Notes: generated by a model from the sequence alone, not told the origin. A stretch of DNA of 5,888 bases from JBEKJU01 sp050011095 (GCA_050011095.1 JBEKJU010000238.1:1-5888), one strand, 5' to 3'. Shown: positions 1 through 5,520, numbered from the stretch's first letter. Program-made: numbers and translations.

Positions 1-2651
1 TGAAAGATGTGACCATGAGGCAAGGGGTCAATCAATTCGAGTGGATGCGCCGTACCTTCAGCGGAGAGGAATTCTGGGTTGAGGTGTCACACACGGTTAT
101 TCCCATACAGGGAAGACAGATCATTTACAGTGTGTGGAGGGATATCAGTGAGCGCAAGCACGCCGAGACCGAGCTCAAGGAGTCGGAAGGACGGTACCGT
201 GTGGCGATAGAGAGTTCCAATGACGGAGTAGCGCTTTTCAGGGGAGAAGAGCTTCTCTACGCTAACCGCAGATTGGTCGATATGCTGGGCTACGATAGCG
301 TCGCCGAGGTCGTGGGGAAAGGTGTCGGCTTCGCGGTGCACCCCGACGACTACGAAAGGGTCACGGGCTATGCCCGCATGAGACAAAGAGGAGAGGAGGC
401 GCCTTCGCGGTATGAATGCAGAGCAATACGGCGGGACGGCACCCTCATCTCTGTCGAGGCGTCCGTTTCCGGGATTACCTACCAGGGGCGACCTGCCTCA
501 CTCGCGTACCTAAGGGATATCACCGAGCGCAGGCAGGCGGAGAAACGGCAAGAGCTGGTGAACAAGGTCCTCGAGACACTCAACGGTCCCGGTGAAACCC
601 TCAGTGTGATACGGCGCATCCTCTTTCTCTTGAAAGAGCATACCGCCGTCGACGCTATCGGCATTCGTCTGGGAAGGGAGGGCGATTTCCCCTACGTCGA
701 AGCCATCGGTTTCCCCGAGCAGTTTCTCGAAGCCGAGAGGTTCCTTTGCAGTAGAGACGAGGGCGGAGGGATCATCACGGATGAATCCGGCGGTCCGCGC
801 CTCGAATGCCTGTGCGGGAGGATCATACGAGGACGAACACACCCTTCATTGCCCTGCTTCACGAAAGCGGGCAGCTTCTGGACGAACAGCTTGACGGGAC
901 TCCCGGCAGTTTTGAAAGAGGATCCGGAATGGCCGATGAGGGGTCACTGTATGGGCAAAGGCTACGAGTCCATGGCCCTCATTCCCCTCAGATCGGGAGA
1001 AGAGATCTCGGGCCTGCTGCAGTTCAACGATAGGCGCCCTGATCGCTGTGACCTGGGCAGGATCGAGTTCCTCGAAGGAGTTGCCGCGAGTATCGGGATG
1101 GCACTCGCGCGAAGAGAGGCCGAAGACCGTATCTACGCGAGCGAACAGAAATACCGCAGTATCTTCGAAAATGCCATCGTGGGGATCTTCCAGAACACGC
1201 CCGATGGAAGGCTCACAAGCGTGAATCCGGCCCTTGCCCGCATCTGCCGCTATGACAGTCCCGAAGAGATGATACGAGACGTGGATCGCATCGGGAAAAA
1301 GCTCTGGGTGAGCAGGGAAGACAGGCTGCGTTATCGAGATATCGTCAAAAAAGACGGTTTTGTGAGGGCATTTAAAACCGAGCAATACCGGAAGGACGGG
1401 ACTACTTACTGGGCCTCTATAACCACCCATGCCGTCAAGGACCCGGAAGGAAAAATCCTCTATTACGAGGGCATGGTCGAGGATGTCACCGAGAGGAAGA
1501 GGCTGGAGGGCCAGCTCCGCCAGACCCAGAAGATGGAGGCCGTCGGGACGCTCTCGGCCGGCATCGCGCATGATTTCAACAGTATCCTCACCGCGATCCT
1601 GGGATTCGCCGACCTCGGTTTCGAGGATGTCCCGGCTGACAGCAAGGCGAAACGCCATCTCGTCAGGATCCTTCGCGCCGCGCAGCGCGGCAAGGACCTG
1701 GTGAAGCAAATCCTGTCGTTCAGCCGGAAGGGCGAGGAGGAACTGAGACCGACCGCGTTGGCCCCTGTCGTGGAGGAGAGCATCAAAATGCTGCGCGCCT
1801 CTTTGCCAAAGACCATAGGGATCCGGGGGGACATCACGACCGAACCGTCGCTGGCCCTTGCCGATCCCACGCAGGTCCAGCAAATCATCATGAACCTGGG
1901 TACCAACGCAGCCCATGCCATGTGGCCGAGGGGAGGCCAGATGACCGTCGAACTCTCCTGCGTCACGACATCAGACGACGCACCGGCCCCGGGCCTGACC
2001 CCTGGGCCCTACCTCAGACTCTCGGTCGGCGATACGGGGACGGGGATGGAGAGGAATATCCTGGAGCGGGTGTTCGATCCTTTCTTTACCACGAAGGAAC
2101 GGGGTGAAGGGACAGGTCTGGGCCTCTGGGTGGTGCAGGCCATTGTGAAAAATCACAATGGCGCGATCACGGTGAGAAGCACGCCGGGGAAAGGGTCCAC
2201 CTTCGAGGTGTTCCTGCCCCACATTTCCCAGCAGGGCATACCGGCGAATGAGCCGCCCCTCTCGGTATTCAAGGGACAGGGCCATCTCCTCGTAGTTGAC
2301 GATGAAGCCGACCTTGTGGAATTGGAGAAGGAAATGGTTGAGCGGCTGGGCTACTCCGCCACGGCCTTGAGCGATAGTGTGGCCGCCCTTGCGCTTTTTA
2401 AGGAGGACCCCGGCAAATACGATCTCGTGCTTACCGACCAGACCATGCCGGATATGACGGGCATCGATCTTGCGCGGGAACTCGTTTCAATAAGACCCGA
2501 TATTCCGGTCGTCCTGCTCACGGGGTACGGCGACGTGGTGGACGCGGACCCGGCCCGTGAGGCGGGTGTGAAAGCAGTCGTGGCGAAACCGATGACCCGG
2601 GTTGAACTGGGCCTGGCGATAAAGCAGCTACTCACGAAAGACGGCCGTTAA
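1..2651 (+). CDS. Hybrid sensor histidine kinase (PAS-PAS-GAF-PAS-HisKA-HATPase-REC), 5' truncated by window edge
   Basis: The reading frame is open to the window edge (first whole codon at 3). A GTG at 9 could serve as a start, but the sequence there is already the C-terminal half of a PAS domain (FEWMRRTFSGEEFWVEV...DISERK), so the true start lies upstream. Counting codon 9-11 as residue 1, the order is: PAS tail 1-50, PAS 58-175, GAF about 180-372 with five cysteines, PAS 377-497, HisKA from about 505 with H521 (HDFNS), then HATPase. The HATPase has an N box around N629/N633, G1 box DTGTGM at 675, DPFFTT F box and GEGTGLGL G2 box near 699-706. A C-terminal receiver has acidic pair D764/D765, phospho-acceptor D810, T838 and K860. 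The protein should autophosphorylate H521 and pass phosphate to D810 or a separate regulator. The ligand is unknown. No membrane segment is visible in this part. The HisKA resembles NtrB-like kinases. No partner gene lies beside it. Confidence in the family is very high. Confidence 0.96.
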   Translation, partial: KDVTMRQGVNQFEWMRRTFSGEEFWVEVSHTVIPIQGRQIIYSVWRDISERKHAETELKESEGRYRVAIESSNDGVALFRGEELLYANRRLVDMLGYDSVAEVVGKGVGFAVHPDDYERVTGYARMRQRGEEAPSRYECRAIRRDGTLISVEASVSGITYQGRPASLAYLRDITERRQAEKRQELVNKVLETLNGPGETLSVIRRILFLLKEHTAVDAIGIRLGREGDFPYVEAIGFPEQFLEAERFLCSRDEGGGIITDESGGPRLECLCGRIIRGRTHPSLPCFTKAGSFWTNSLTGLPAVLKEDPEWPMRGHCMGKGYESMALIPLRSGEEISGLLQFNDRRPDRCDLGRIEFLEGVAASIGMALARREAEDRIYASEQKYRSIFENAIVGIFQNTPDGRLTSVNPALARICRYDSPEEMIRDVDRIGKKLWVSREDRLRYRDIVKKDGFVRAFKTEQYRKDGTTYWASITTHAVKDPEGKILYYEGMVEDVTERKRLEGQLRQTQKMEAVGTLSAGIAHDFNSILTAILGFADLGFEDVPADSKAKRHLVRILRAAQRGKDLVKQILSFSRKGEEELRPTALAPVVEESIKMLRASLPKTIGIRGDITTEPSLALADPTQVQQIIMNLGTNAAHAMWPRGGQMTVELSCVTTSDDAPAPGLTPGPYLRLSVGDTGTGMERNILERVFDPFFTTKERGEGTGLGLWVVQAIVKNHNGAITVRSTPGKGSTFEVFLPHISQQGIPANEPPLSVFKGQGHLLVVDDEADLVELEKEMVERLGYSATALSDSVAALALFKEDPGKYDLVLTDQTMPDMTGIDLARELVSIRPDIPVVLLTGYGDVVDADPAREAGVKAVVAKPMTRVELGLAIKQLLTKDGR

Positions 2652-2667
2652 TGATGTCCGTCTTTTT
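2637..2667 (+). terminator. Rho-independent terminator overlapping the kinase stop codon
   Basis: AAAGACGG (2637-2644) pairs perfectly with CCGTCTTT (2658-2665) around a 13-nt loop, and the 3' arm runs into a five-T tract (2663-2667). The kinase stop codon TAA (2649-2651) lies inside the loop, so the last codons of the gene form the 5' arm. This indicates that the kinase is the last gene of its transcript. Confidence 0.75.
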
Positions 2668-3012
2668 GCGCTGACCAGACCATGCAGGAAATCACGGGCG
2701 CGGACCACTGTGAAGCAAACGACAAGGAGGGCATTACCGGGGAGTGATAAGCTCCCAGGTTCTTTTCGAGCACGGACCATGCCGATCAAGGACTGGTATC
2801 CGTGAAAGTACTCCGCCACCCTCGATTCAGGCAGAAACCGAGAATTCTTTTTCCTCTGCTGCAAATGCCCGCCCAGTGGGCCTTTTGGGGTGCCTCAGAG
2901 CACACCACTGGTAACTTGCTGATATTACCTAATTTTACCATATATCATTTTCCCGTAAGGAACCGAAGGGCAGGACGGGCTTGGTTCGCTATCACCTTAA
3001 TTTTGCTGCCAA
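2668..3012. other. Gene-free stretch between kinase terminator and next promoter
   Basis: No convincing coding region is seen. A GTG-start frame on the plus strand (2802-3038) and a TTG-start frame on the minus strand (2628-2864) are open, but neither has a Shine-Dalgarno or a recognisable domain. The segment 2764-2822 shares three 10-11-bp words with 5248-5275 (see findings), which suggests decayed mobile or repeated DNA. A short GGGAG/CTCCC hairpin lies near 2741-2757. Confidence 0.5.
2867..2886 (+). terminator. Terminator-like GC hairpin with short T tract
   Basis: GCCCGC (2867-2872) pairs with GTGGGC (2876-2881), including one G-U, around a 3-nt loop. CTTTT follows. The T tract is short and no gene clearly ends here, so it may be a relic or a backup terminator for the upstream kinase transcript. 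Confidence 0.3.
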
Positions 3013-3041
3013 TTGTCAACTGCTCAAAAGCTAGGTAAAAT
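3013..3041 (+). promoter_or_regulatory. Sigma70-type promoter upstream of the HicB-like gene
   Basis: TTGTCA (3013-3018, five of six to consensus) and TAAAAT (3036-3041, five of six) are separated by exactly 17 bp. Transcription would begin near 3048. The first supported start codon downstream is at 3218, or 3176 if a TTG is used, giving a leader of about 130-170 nt. The match is by eye only. Confidence 0.6.
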
Positions 3042-3104
3042 GCTGAACAAATTATGATACCAGTGTGTTGCGAAGCCCATTCCACAAGATATCCTCAAGT
3101 TTTG

Positions 3105-3117
3105 AACATCAAATGTT
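3105..3117. promoter_or_regulatory. Small palindrome, possible operator
   Basis: AACAT-CAA-ATGTT is a perfect 5-bp inverted repeat with a 3-bp centre in AT-rich DNA ahead of the HicB-like gene. It overlaps a weak possible -35 (TTGAAC, 3102-3107) paired with CACAAT (3126-3131). HicB-type proteins often bind palindromes in their own promoters, so autoregulation is possible but not shown. Confidence 0.3.
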
Positions 3118-3154
3118 AAGAAATTCACAATATTTTTCATTTCATGTTCTTTGA

Positions 3155-3160
3155 TACAAT
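3155..3160 (+). promoter_or_regulatory. Possible second -10 box ahead of the HicB-like gene
   Basis: TACAAT (five of six to TATAAT) would place a transcript start near 3167, about 50 nt before the ATG at 3218. No good -35 is seen 16-18 bp upstream, so it would need an activator or be spurious. Confidence 0.25.
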
Positions 3161-3217
3161 CGTGACATTGATCCTTTGCCACAGAAACAAGGCACCTCAA
3201 GGGGCATCAGTGACCTT

Positions 3218-3574
3218 ATGTCAGAAGGGGGCGCAGCCGATAAGAATAATGAGCGCCCCTTCATGGCTAGACAGCGTAAGGCCGAAGAATCTATCCCGTA
3301 CCGCGTCGAGATTCGCAACCTGCTCGGCAGACAGCTAAAAAGGCCGCTCGTCGCCGTAGTTGAGCCTGCACATCCCGGTTTCGTGGCGCACGTCGCAGGT
3401 ATCTCCGTTTTCGGCTATGGCGATGATGCCACCCAGGCCATGAAAGTCCTGAAGGAAGGAATAGAAGGTATATGCCAAAACGAAGAATTCCTCAATCCAC
3501 GGGCCACGATCCAGAGAATGCTCCTGCTGCAAAACTTTATGGAGGATGAGGAAGGGGAGCAACGGAGCAGATAA
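3218..3574 (+). CDS. HicB-like small protein (orphan antitoxin-type fold), 118 aa
   Basis: The core, from about codon 30 of this start (YRVEIRNLLGRQLKRPLVAVV...) through GFVAHVAGISVFGYGDDATQAMKVLKEGIEGI, matches the HicB-type layout: a beta strand, a glycine-containing turn, a short strand ending in a G-D-(D/T) motif, then a helix of A..L.E.I pattern. HicB proteins normally neutralise the HicA mRNA-degrading toxin and repress their own promoter. No HicA-like ORF (about 60 aa) lies on either side, and no DNA-binding domain is clearly recognisable. The C-terminus is acidic (MEDEEGEQ). The start is uncertain. ATG 3218 has AAGGGG about 13 nt upstream, which is too far for a good Shine-Dalgarno. 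A TTG at 3176 adds 14 residues but has no Shine-Dalgarno, and ATG 3263 also lacks one. Real coding is likely; the HicB assignment is by pattern only. Confidence 0.65.
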   Translation: MSEGGAADKNNERPFMARQRKAEESIPYRVEIRNLLGRQLKRPLVAVVEPAHPGFVAHVAGISVFGYGDDATQAMKVLKEGIEGICQNEEFLNPRATIQRMLLLQNFMEDEEGEQRSR

Positions 3575-3693
3575 CCACCGCAAACCACCATCGGGTCTCC
3601 GGCCTTGACTCCCGCAGCTGGATTGACATTTTGTTCTCGTTTTCTTTTCCAGCATCGGCACGAGACGAACTCGCCTCTCTAATCCTTTTTATC

Positions 3694-3709
3694 AGTGCCG
3701 CATAGCACT
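3694..3709. terminator. Short hairpin in the convergent intergenic gap
   Basis: AGTGC-CGCATA-GCACT is a perfect 5-bp stem, 4 bp beyond the stop codon of the minus-strand gene and about 120 bp after the HicB-like gene. A T run (3686-3690) lies on its plus-strand 5' side. Neither strand has a proper T tract on the 3' side, so a terminator role for the two convergent genes is weak. Confidence 0.25.
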
Positions 3710-3713
3710 TATA

Positions 3714-4025
3714 TTAACCCTGCGTTTCCGTTCCTTTCGTCCTTCTGCCTCTTGTCCTTCGGGCCGGTTGTGCTGACAGAAACCATCCTACCACGAGATC
3801 GTATACGTTTCGCCGAGCCCTTCTTTTTGCCGGCAGCCATTTACTTATCCGCTCATCACTCGTTCCCTGCTTCTTCATGGATTTTCTCAGACCCGCAGCC
3901 CAGCGATTGACAGAGGCTTCGTCAGCTCCGAGCATCTGGGCGATATCTCCCGTCTCGTTCTCTTTCCAATTATCAGGTAATATCTGGAGCTTTGCCTCGG
4001 TAACATCTGTTTGACGTCTGGCCAT
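3714..4025 (-). CDS. Small basic protein with helix-turn-helix-like segment, 103 aa
   Basis: The ATG at 4025-4023 is preferred to an in-frame GTG at 4031-4029, because an AGAGG Shine-Dalgarno (complement of 4031-4035) sits five bases before it and the GTG lies inside that site. Residues 25-50 (TGDIAQMLGADEASVNRWAAGLRKSM) have the spacing of a helix-turn-helix: a helix with I-A-x-x-L-G, a turn, then a recognition helix with S-V-N-R-W. It resembles the DNA-recognition part of transposase-associated or repressor proteins. The C-terminal third is very basic (KRRARR near 67-72, RRTRGRRTKG near 89-98), fitting nucleic-acid binding. There is no signal peptide or membrane segment, and no named family was recognised. 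It is convergent with the HicB-like gene and has its own promoter. A small DNA-binding regulator is an inference. Confidence 0.6.
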   Translation of the reverse strand: MARRQTDVTEAKLQILPDNWKENETGDIAQMLGADEASVNRWAAGLRKSMKKQGTSDERISKWLPAKRRARRNVYDLVVGWFLSAQPARRTRGRRTKGTETQG

Positions 4026-4028
4026 ATT

Positions 4029-4057
4029 CACCTCTTCAACTTTTTCATCCCATTATA
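4029..4057 (-). promoter_or_regulatory. Promoter -10 and ribosome binding site of the minus-strand HTH gene
   Basis: On the minus strand a perfect TATAAT (plus-strand 4052-4057) lies 27 bp before the ATG, followed by GAGGTG (4029-4034), the Shine-Dalgarno that decides the start. No recognisable -35 is seen 16-18 bp upstream. The leader would be about 20 nt. Confidence 0.5.
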
Positions 4058-4477
4058 TTGTATTCGTGCTCAAGGAGCGAGGAAAATAAAACGCCATTGT
4101 GTCCGGAATGAGGTTGCTTCGCGACGTACCCTTACCCCGCAGATAGATTCCTCACTTGGAGTCGTATCATATTGACCTGCTGAGAAGTTCTAAGGCGCGT
4201 AAAAACACCGTTTCAGGATAGCAGATTCTGCTCATGTTCTCAGCGTCGGTGAAGGAGGAGAATCTGGCGTCCGAGCAGTCGCTCCTCTTTCTGCTGAGGG
4301 TGAAAAGCCCGTTCTGACTAGAATTTGGTGGATCGTAATCACAGCATAGCAGACAACCGTTCTATGCTGCGGAGATGCCTAACCTTTTTATGATTACCAA
4401 TGCTTAATATCAACCATCCCGCCCTTTGTTACTATTTGCAGATGGCCTAGTCGTTGACGGCCGATAGAACGACCCCC
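4058..4477. other. Gene-free stretch with nested inverted repeats
   Basis: No supported ORF, tRNA or rRNA is seen on either strand. Several imperfect dyads are present: AGCAG-ATT-CTGCT near 4221-4234, GAGGAG/CTCCTC near 4255-4296, and the nested pair listed separately at 4335-4397. It separates two divergently transcribed units, the minus-strand HTH gene and the plus-strand leader. Confidence 0.5.
4335..4397. repeat. Nested inverted repeat, directly stacked stems
   Basis: GTAATCA (4335-4341) pairs with TGATTAC (4391-4397). Immediately inside it, CAGCATAG (4342-4349) pairs with CTATGCTG (4362-4369) around a 12-nt loop. The 5' arms are contiguous, giving 15 bp in all, while the 3' arms are split by 21 nt that end in an A/T-rich segment. 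It could be an RNA structure or a protein-binding site. It is not a standard terminator. Confidence 0.5.
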
Positions 4478-4506
4478 TTGACAATTGTTAATCTGTGTTC
4501 TAAAGA
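4478..4506 (+). promoter_or_regulatory. Sigma70-type promoter for the structured leader and 99-aa gene
   Basis: A perfect TTGACA (4478-4483) is followed after exactly 17 bp by TAAAGA (4501-4506), a weak -10 with three of six matches. The start would be near 4513. A perfect TATAAT also lies at 4571-4576 without a good -35 and could give an alternative start near 4583. Either gives a leader of about 270-340 nt before the 99-aa gene. Confidence 0.45.
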
Positions 4507-4606
4507 AACCAAATGAGGCTTTTTCTGCAAGCCAGACCGACGAGGGAGGTTAATAAGGACCGTTTCTCAGTATAATTTGGCTAAGGAGATAGCTGTCATC
4601 GAAAAG

Positions 4607-4820
4607 CAGAGGAAGGCGATATCCCTCTGATGTGGAAACCCGGGAGCAGTCCCGCAAAACCGGGACTCGGCCTAAATTCCAGGGACAGGGAAACAATGCG
4701 GCATTGGGATTTCATCTTAACTACATCACCAACGGATGTAGTCCAAAAGCAACAGAAATGGAAAGGAGGCGTATTGCTTCCGTATTCGGAAACGAGAAGT
4801 GGCTTGAGCCCGGCAGGAGG
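4607..4820 (+). ncRNA. Candidate structured leader RNA (five or more consecutive hairpins)
   Basis: Stems seen in order: CAGAGG/CCTCTG (4607-4612 with 4624-4629); AGTCCCG/CGGGACT (4648-4654 with 4661-4667), extendable by CCG/CGG across a GGAGC bulge; AAATTC/GGATTT (4674-4679 with 4707-4712, one G-U), enclosing CAATG/CATTG; ACTACATC/GATGTAGT (4720-4727 with 4735-4742); TTCCG/CGGAA (4778-4782 with 4787-4791). AGCAA (4749-4753) could also pair with TTGCT (4774-4778). Purine-rich single-stranded joins (AGGGACAGGGAAA, CCAAAAGCAACAGAAATGG) look like tertiary-contact segments. The general look recalls 5' domains of bacterial group II introns, but no GUGYG 5' end, domain V or reverse transcriptase is present. 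It could instead be a cis-regulator of the 99-aa gene. Two overlapping small frames (4630-4830 and 4632-4862) run through it, so coding is an alternative. Confidence 0.45.
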
Positions 4821-4826
4821 AAGATC

Positions 4827-4862
4827 ATGAATAACAAGCAAGGAGGACACGAAGATGGTTAA
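4827..4862 (+). CDS. Putative 11-aa leader peptide coupled to the next gene
   Basis: MNNKQGGHEDG has an excellent Shine-Dalgarno, AGGAGG (4815-4820), six bases before its ATG. Its TAA (4860-4862) overlaps the start of the 99-aa gene at 4855, and the Shine-Dalgarno of that gene lies inside it, an arrangement typical of translational coupling. It contains no run of a single amino acid that would suggest classical attenuation. In the same frame an ATG at 4632 would extend it to 76 aa through the hairpin region, with a much poorer ribosome site. Expression is not shown. Confidence 0.4.
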   Translation: MNNKQGGHEDG

Positions 4863-5154
4863 ATGGACAAGAAGTGGACGTGCAAAGGTTGGCAAAATGT
4901 GGCAAGCGGTTGCGTTTGCTAAAGAGATAACCGAATACATCAACAAGAAATATGGTGTCTCTTTGAGCGCCTACACTGATGCGTTTGGCGAAATTGGAAC
5001 TATACGCTGGTTCGCTGATTACGCAAACCTGGACGCCAAGGAAAAGTTGTTCAATCAGCTGATGGCGGACAAGGAGTATATGCAGAAATTGAGTCCGATC
5101 GCTGAGCTATTCGTTGAAGGAAGTTTCTACGATACAGTGATGTTCGCCCTCTGA
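4855..5154 (+). CDS. Small predicted dimeric alpha/beta-barrel protein, 99 aa
   Basis: The start is set by AGGAGG (4841-4846), eight bases before the ATG. The predicted order is strand (VKWTRSGRAK, 2-11), helix (KMWQAVAFAKEITEYINKKY, about 14-33), two strands with a turn (SLSAYTDAFG, EIGTIRWFADY, about 36-57), an amphipathic helix (DAKEKLFNQLMADKEYMQKL, about 60-79) and a last strand (GSFYDTVMFAL). This is the beta-alpha-beta-beta-alpha-beta pattern of the dimeric ferredoxin-like (ABM/NIPSNAP-like) barrel, and the length fits. Members include monooxygenases, heme-degrading enzymes and sensors of unknown function. No diagnostic catalytic residue was recognised, so no reaction is assigned. It is soluble, with no signal peptide. 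It is probably translated together with the 11-aa ORF and preceded by the structured leader. A strong terminator follows, so it ends the unit. Confidence 0.85.
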   Translation: MVKWTRSGRAKVGKMWQAVAFAKEITEYINKKYGVSLSAYTDAFGEIGTIRWFADYANLDAKEKLFNQLMADKEYMQKLSPIAELFVEGSFYDTVMFAL

Positions 5155-5171
5155 GCTGACACAGAGAGAGG

Positions 5172-5210
5172 AATAAAGGCAGGGTCAGCAAAACGGCCCT
5201 ACCTTTATTT
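5172..5210 (+). terminator. Strong, possibly bidirectional terminator after the 99-aa gene
   Basis: AATAAAGG (5172-5179) pairs with CCTTTATT (5202-5209), and after a single C/A mismatch AGGG (5181-5184) pairs with CCCT (5197-5200) around a 12-nt loop. The T-rich 3' arm and matching A-rich 5' arm make it usable on both strands. It begins 18 bp after the stop codon. Confidence 0.85.
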
Positions 5211-5475
5211 TACTACGAACATTTCAATCTGTAAGAGGTGTATCGCCGGAGTACTTTCGAGCACAGGGTGGCGGAACAAGCATATGGCGACTCCTGAAAA
5301 ACCATAGAAGAAGGTTTCCTCGACAGACGTTAACGAGGCGCTGGTCGGGAACATTGTCCATAATATCACAGATACTACTTCATGTCATGAAGGCGACGGT
5401 GGTGCTGCCAGATTCATGGAAAGCCAGAACCTTCCACATTTTTTGTAATGTTTTAAAGACCTAACTATTTATAGG

Positions 5476-5520
5476 GAAGGAGACAAATTTCCTCATTTAC
5501 GGCTGCGTTCCGTCTCCTTC
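5476..5520. repeat. Nine-bp perfect inverted repeat hiding a Shine-Dalgarno-like sequence
   Basis: GAAGGAGAC (5476-5484) pairs perfectly with GTCTCCTTC (5512-5520) around a 27-nt loop that could fold a small ACG/CGT stem. The 5' arm is a good ribosome-binding sequence, but no start codon follows at a usable distance. No T tract follows on either strand. Confidence 0.5.

Noticed and set aside
846..1916. 356-aa minus-strand open frame opposite the kinase
   Set aside because: This is a typical antisense shadow of a GC-rich gene. The plus-strand frame has clear catalytic motifs throughout.
2628..2864. 78-aa minus-strand frame with a partly protein-like sequence (VAEYFHGYQSLIGMVRARK)
   Set aside because: It starts with TTG without a Shine-Dalgarno, overlaps the kinase end and contains no recognised domain. 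It could be a transposase scrap, but this cannot be supported.
2802..3038. 78-aa plus-strand frame with GTG start
   Set aside because: No ribosome site and no recognisable domain. It also spans the promoter at 3013-3041.
3054..3119. 21-codon ATG frame after the 3013 promoter
   Set aside because: No Shine-Dalgarno precedes it and it crosses the palindrome, so there is no support for translation.
3695..3910. 71-aa plus-strand frame
   Set aside because: It lies antisense to the HTH-like gene, has no Shine-Dalgarno and is low-complexity, so it is a shadow frame.
4058..4477. tRNA gene or attachment site
   Set aside because: No T-arm (GGTTCGA-type) motif or acceptor pairing was found, only short dyads.
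4630..4830. 66-aa plus-strand frame as a real protein
   Set aside because: It runs through the strong hairpins, its Shine-Dalgarno is poorly spaced and no domain is seen. It is kept only as a possible upstream part of the overlap chain.
4596..4946. 116-aa minus-strand frame
   Set aside because: It is antisense to the structured leader and 99-aa gene, has no ribosome site, and its composition looks random.
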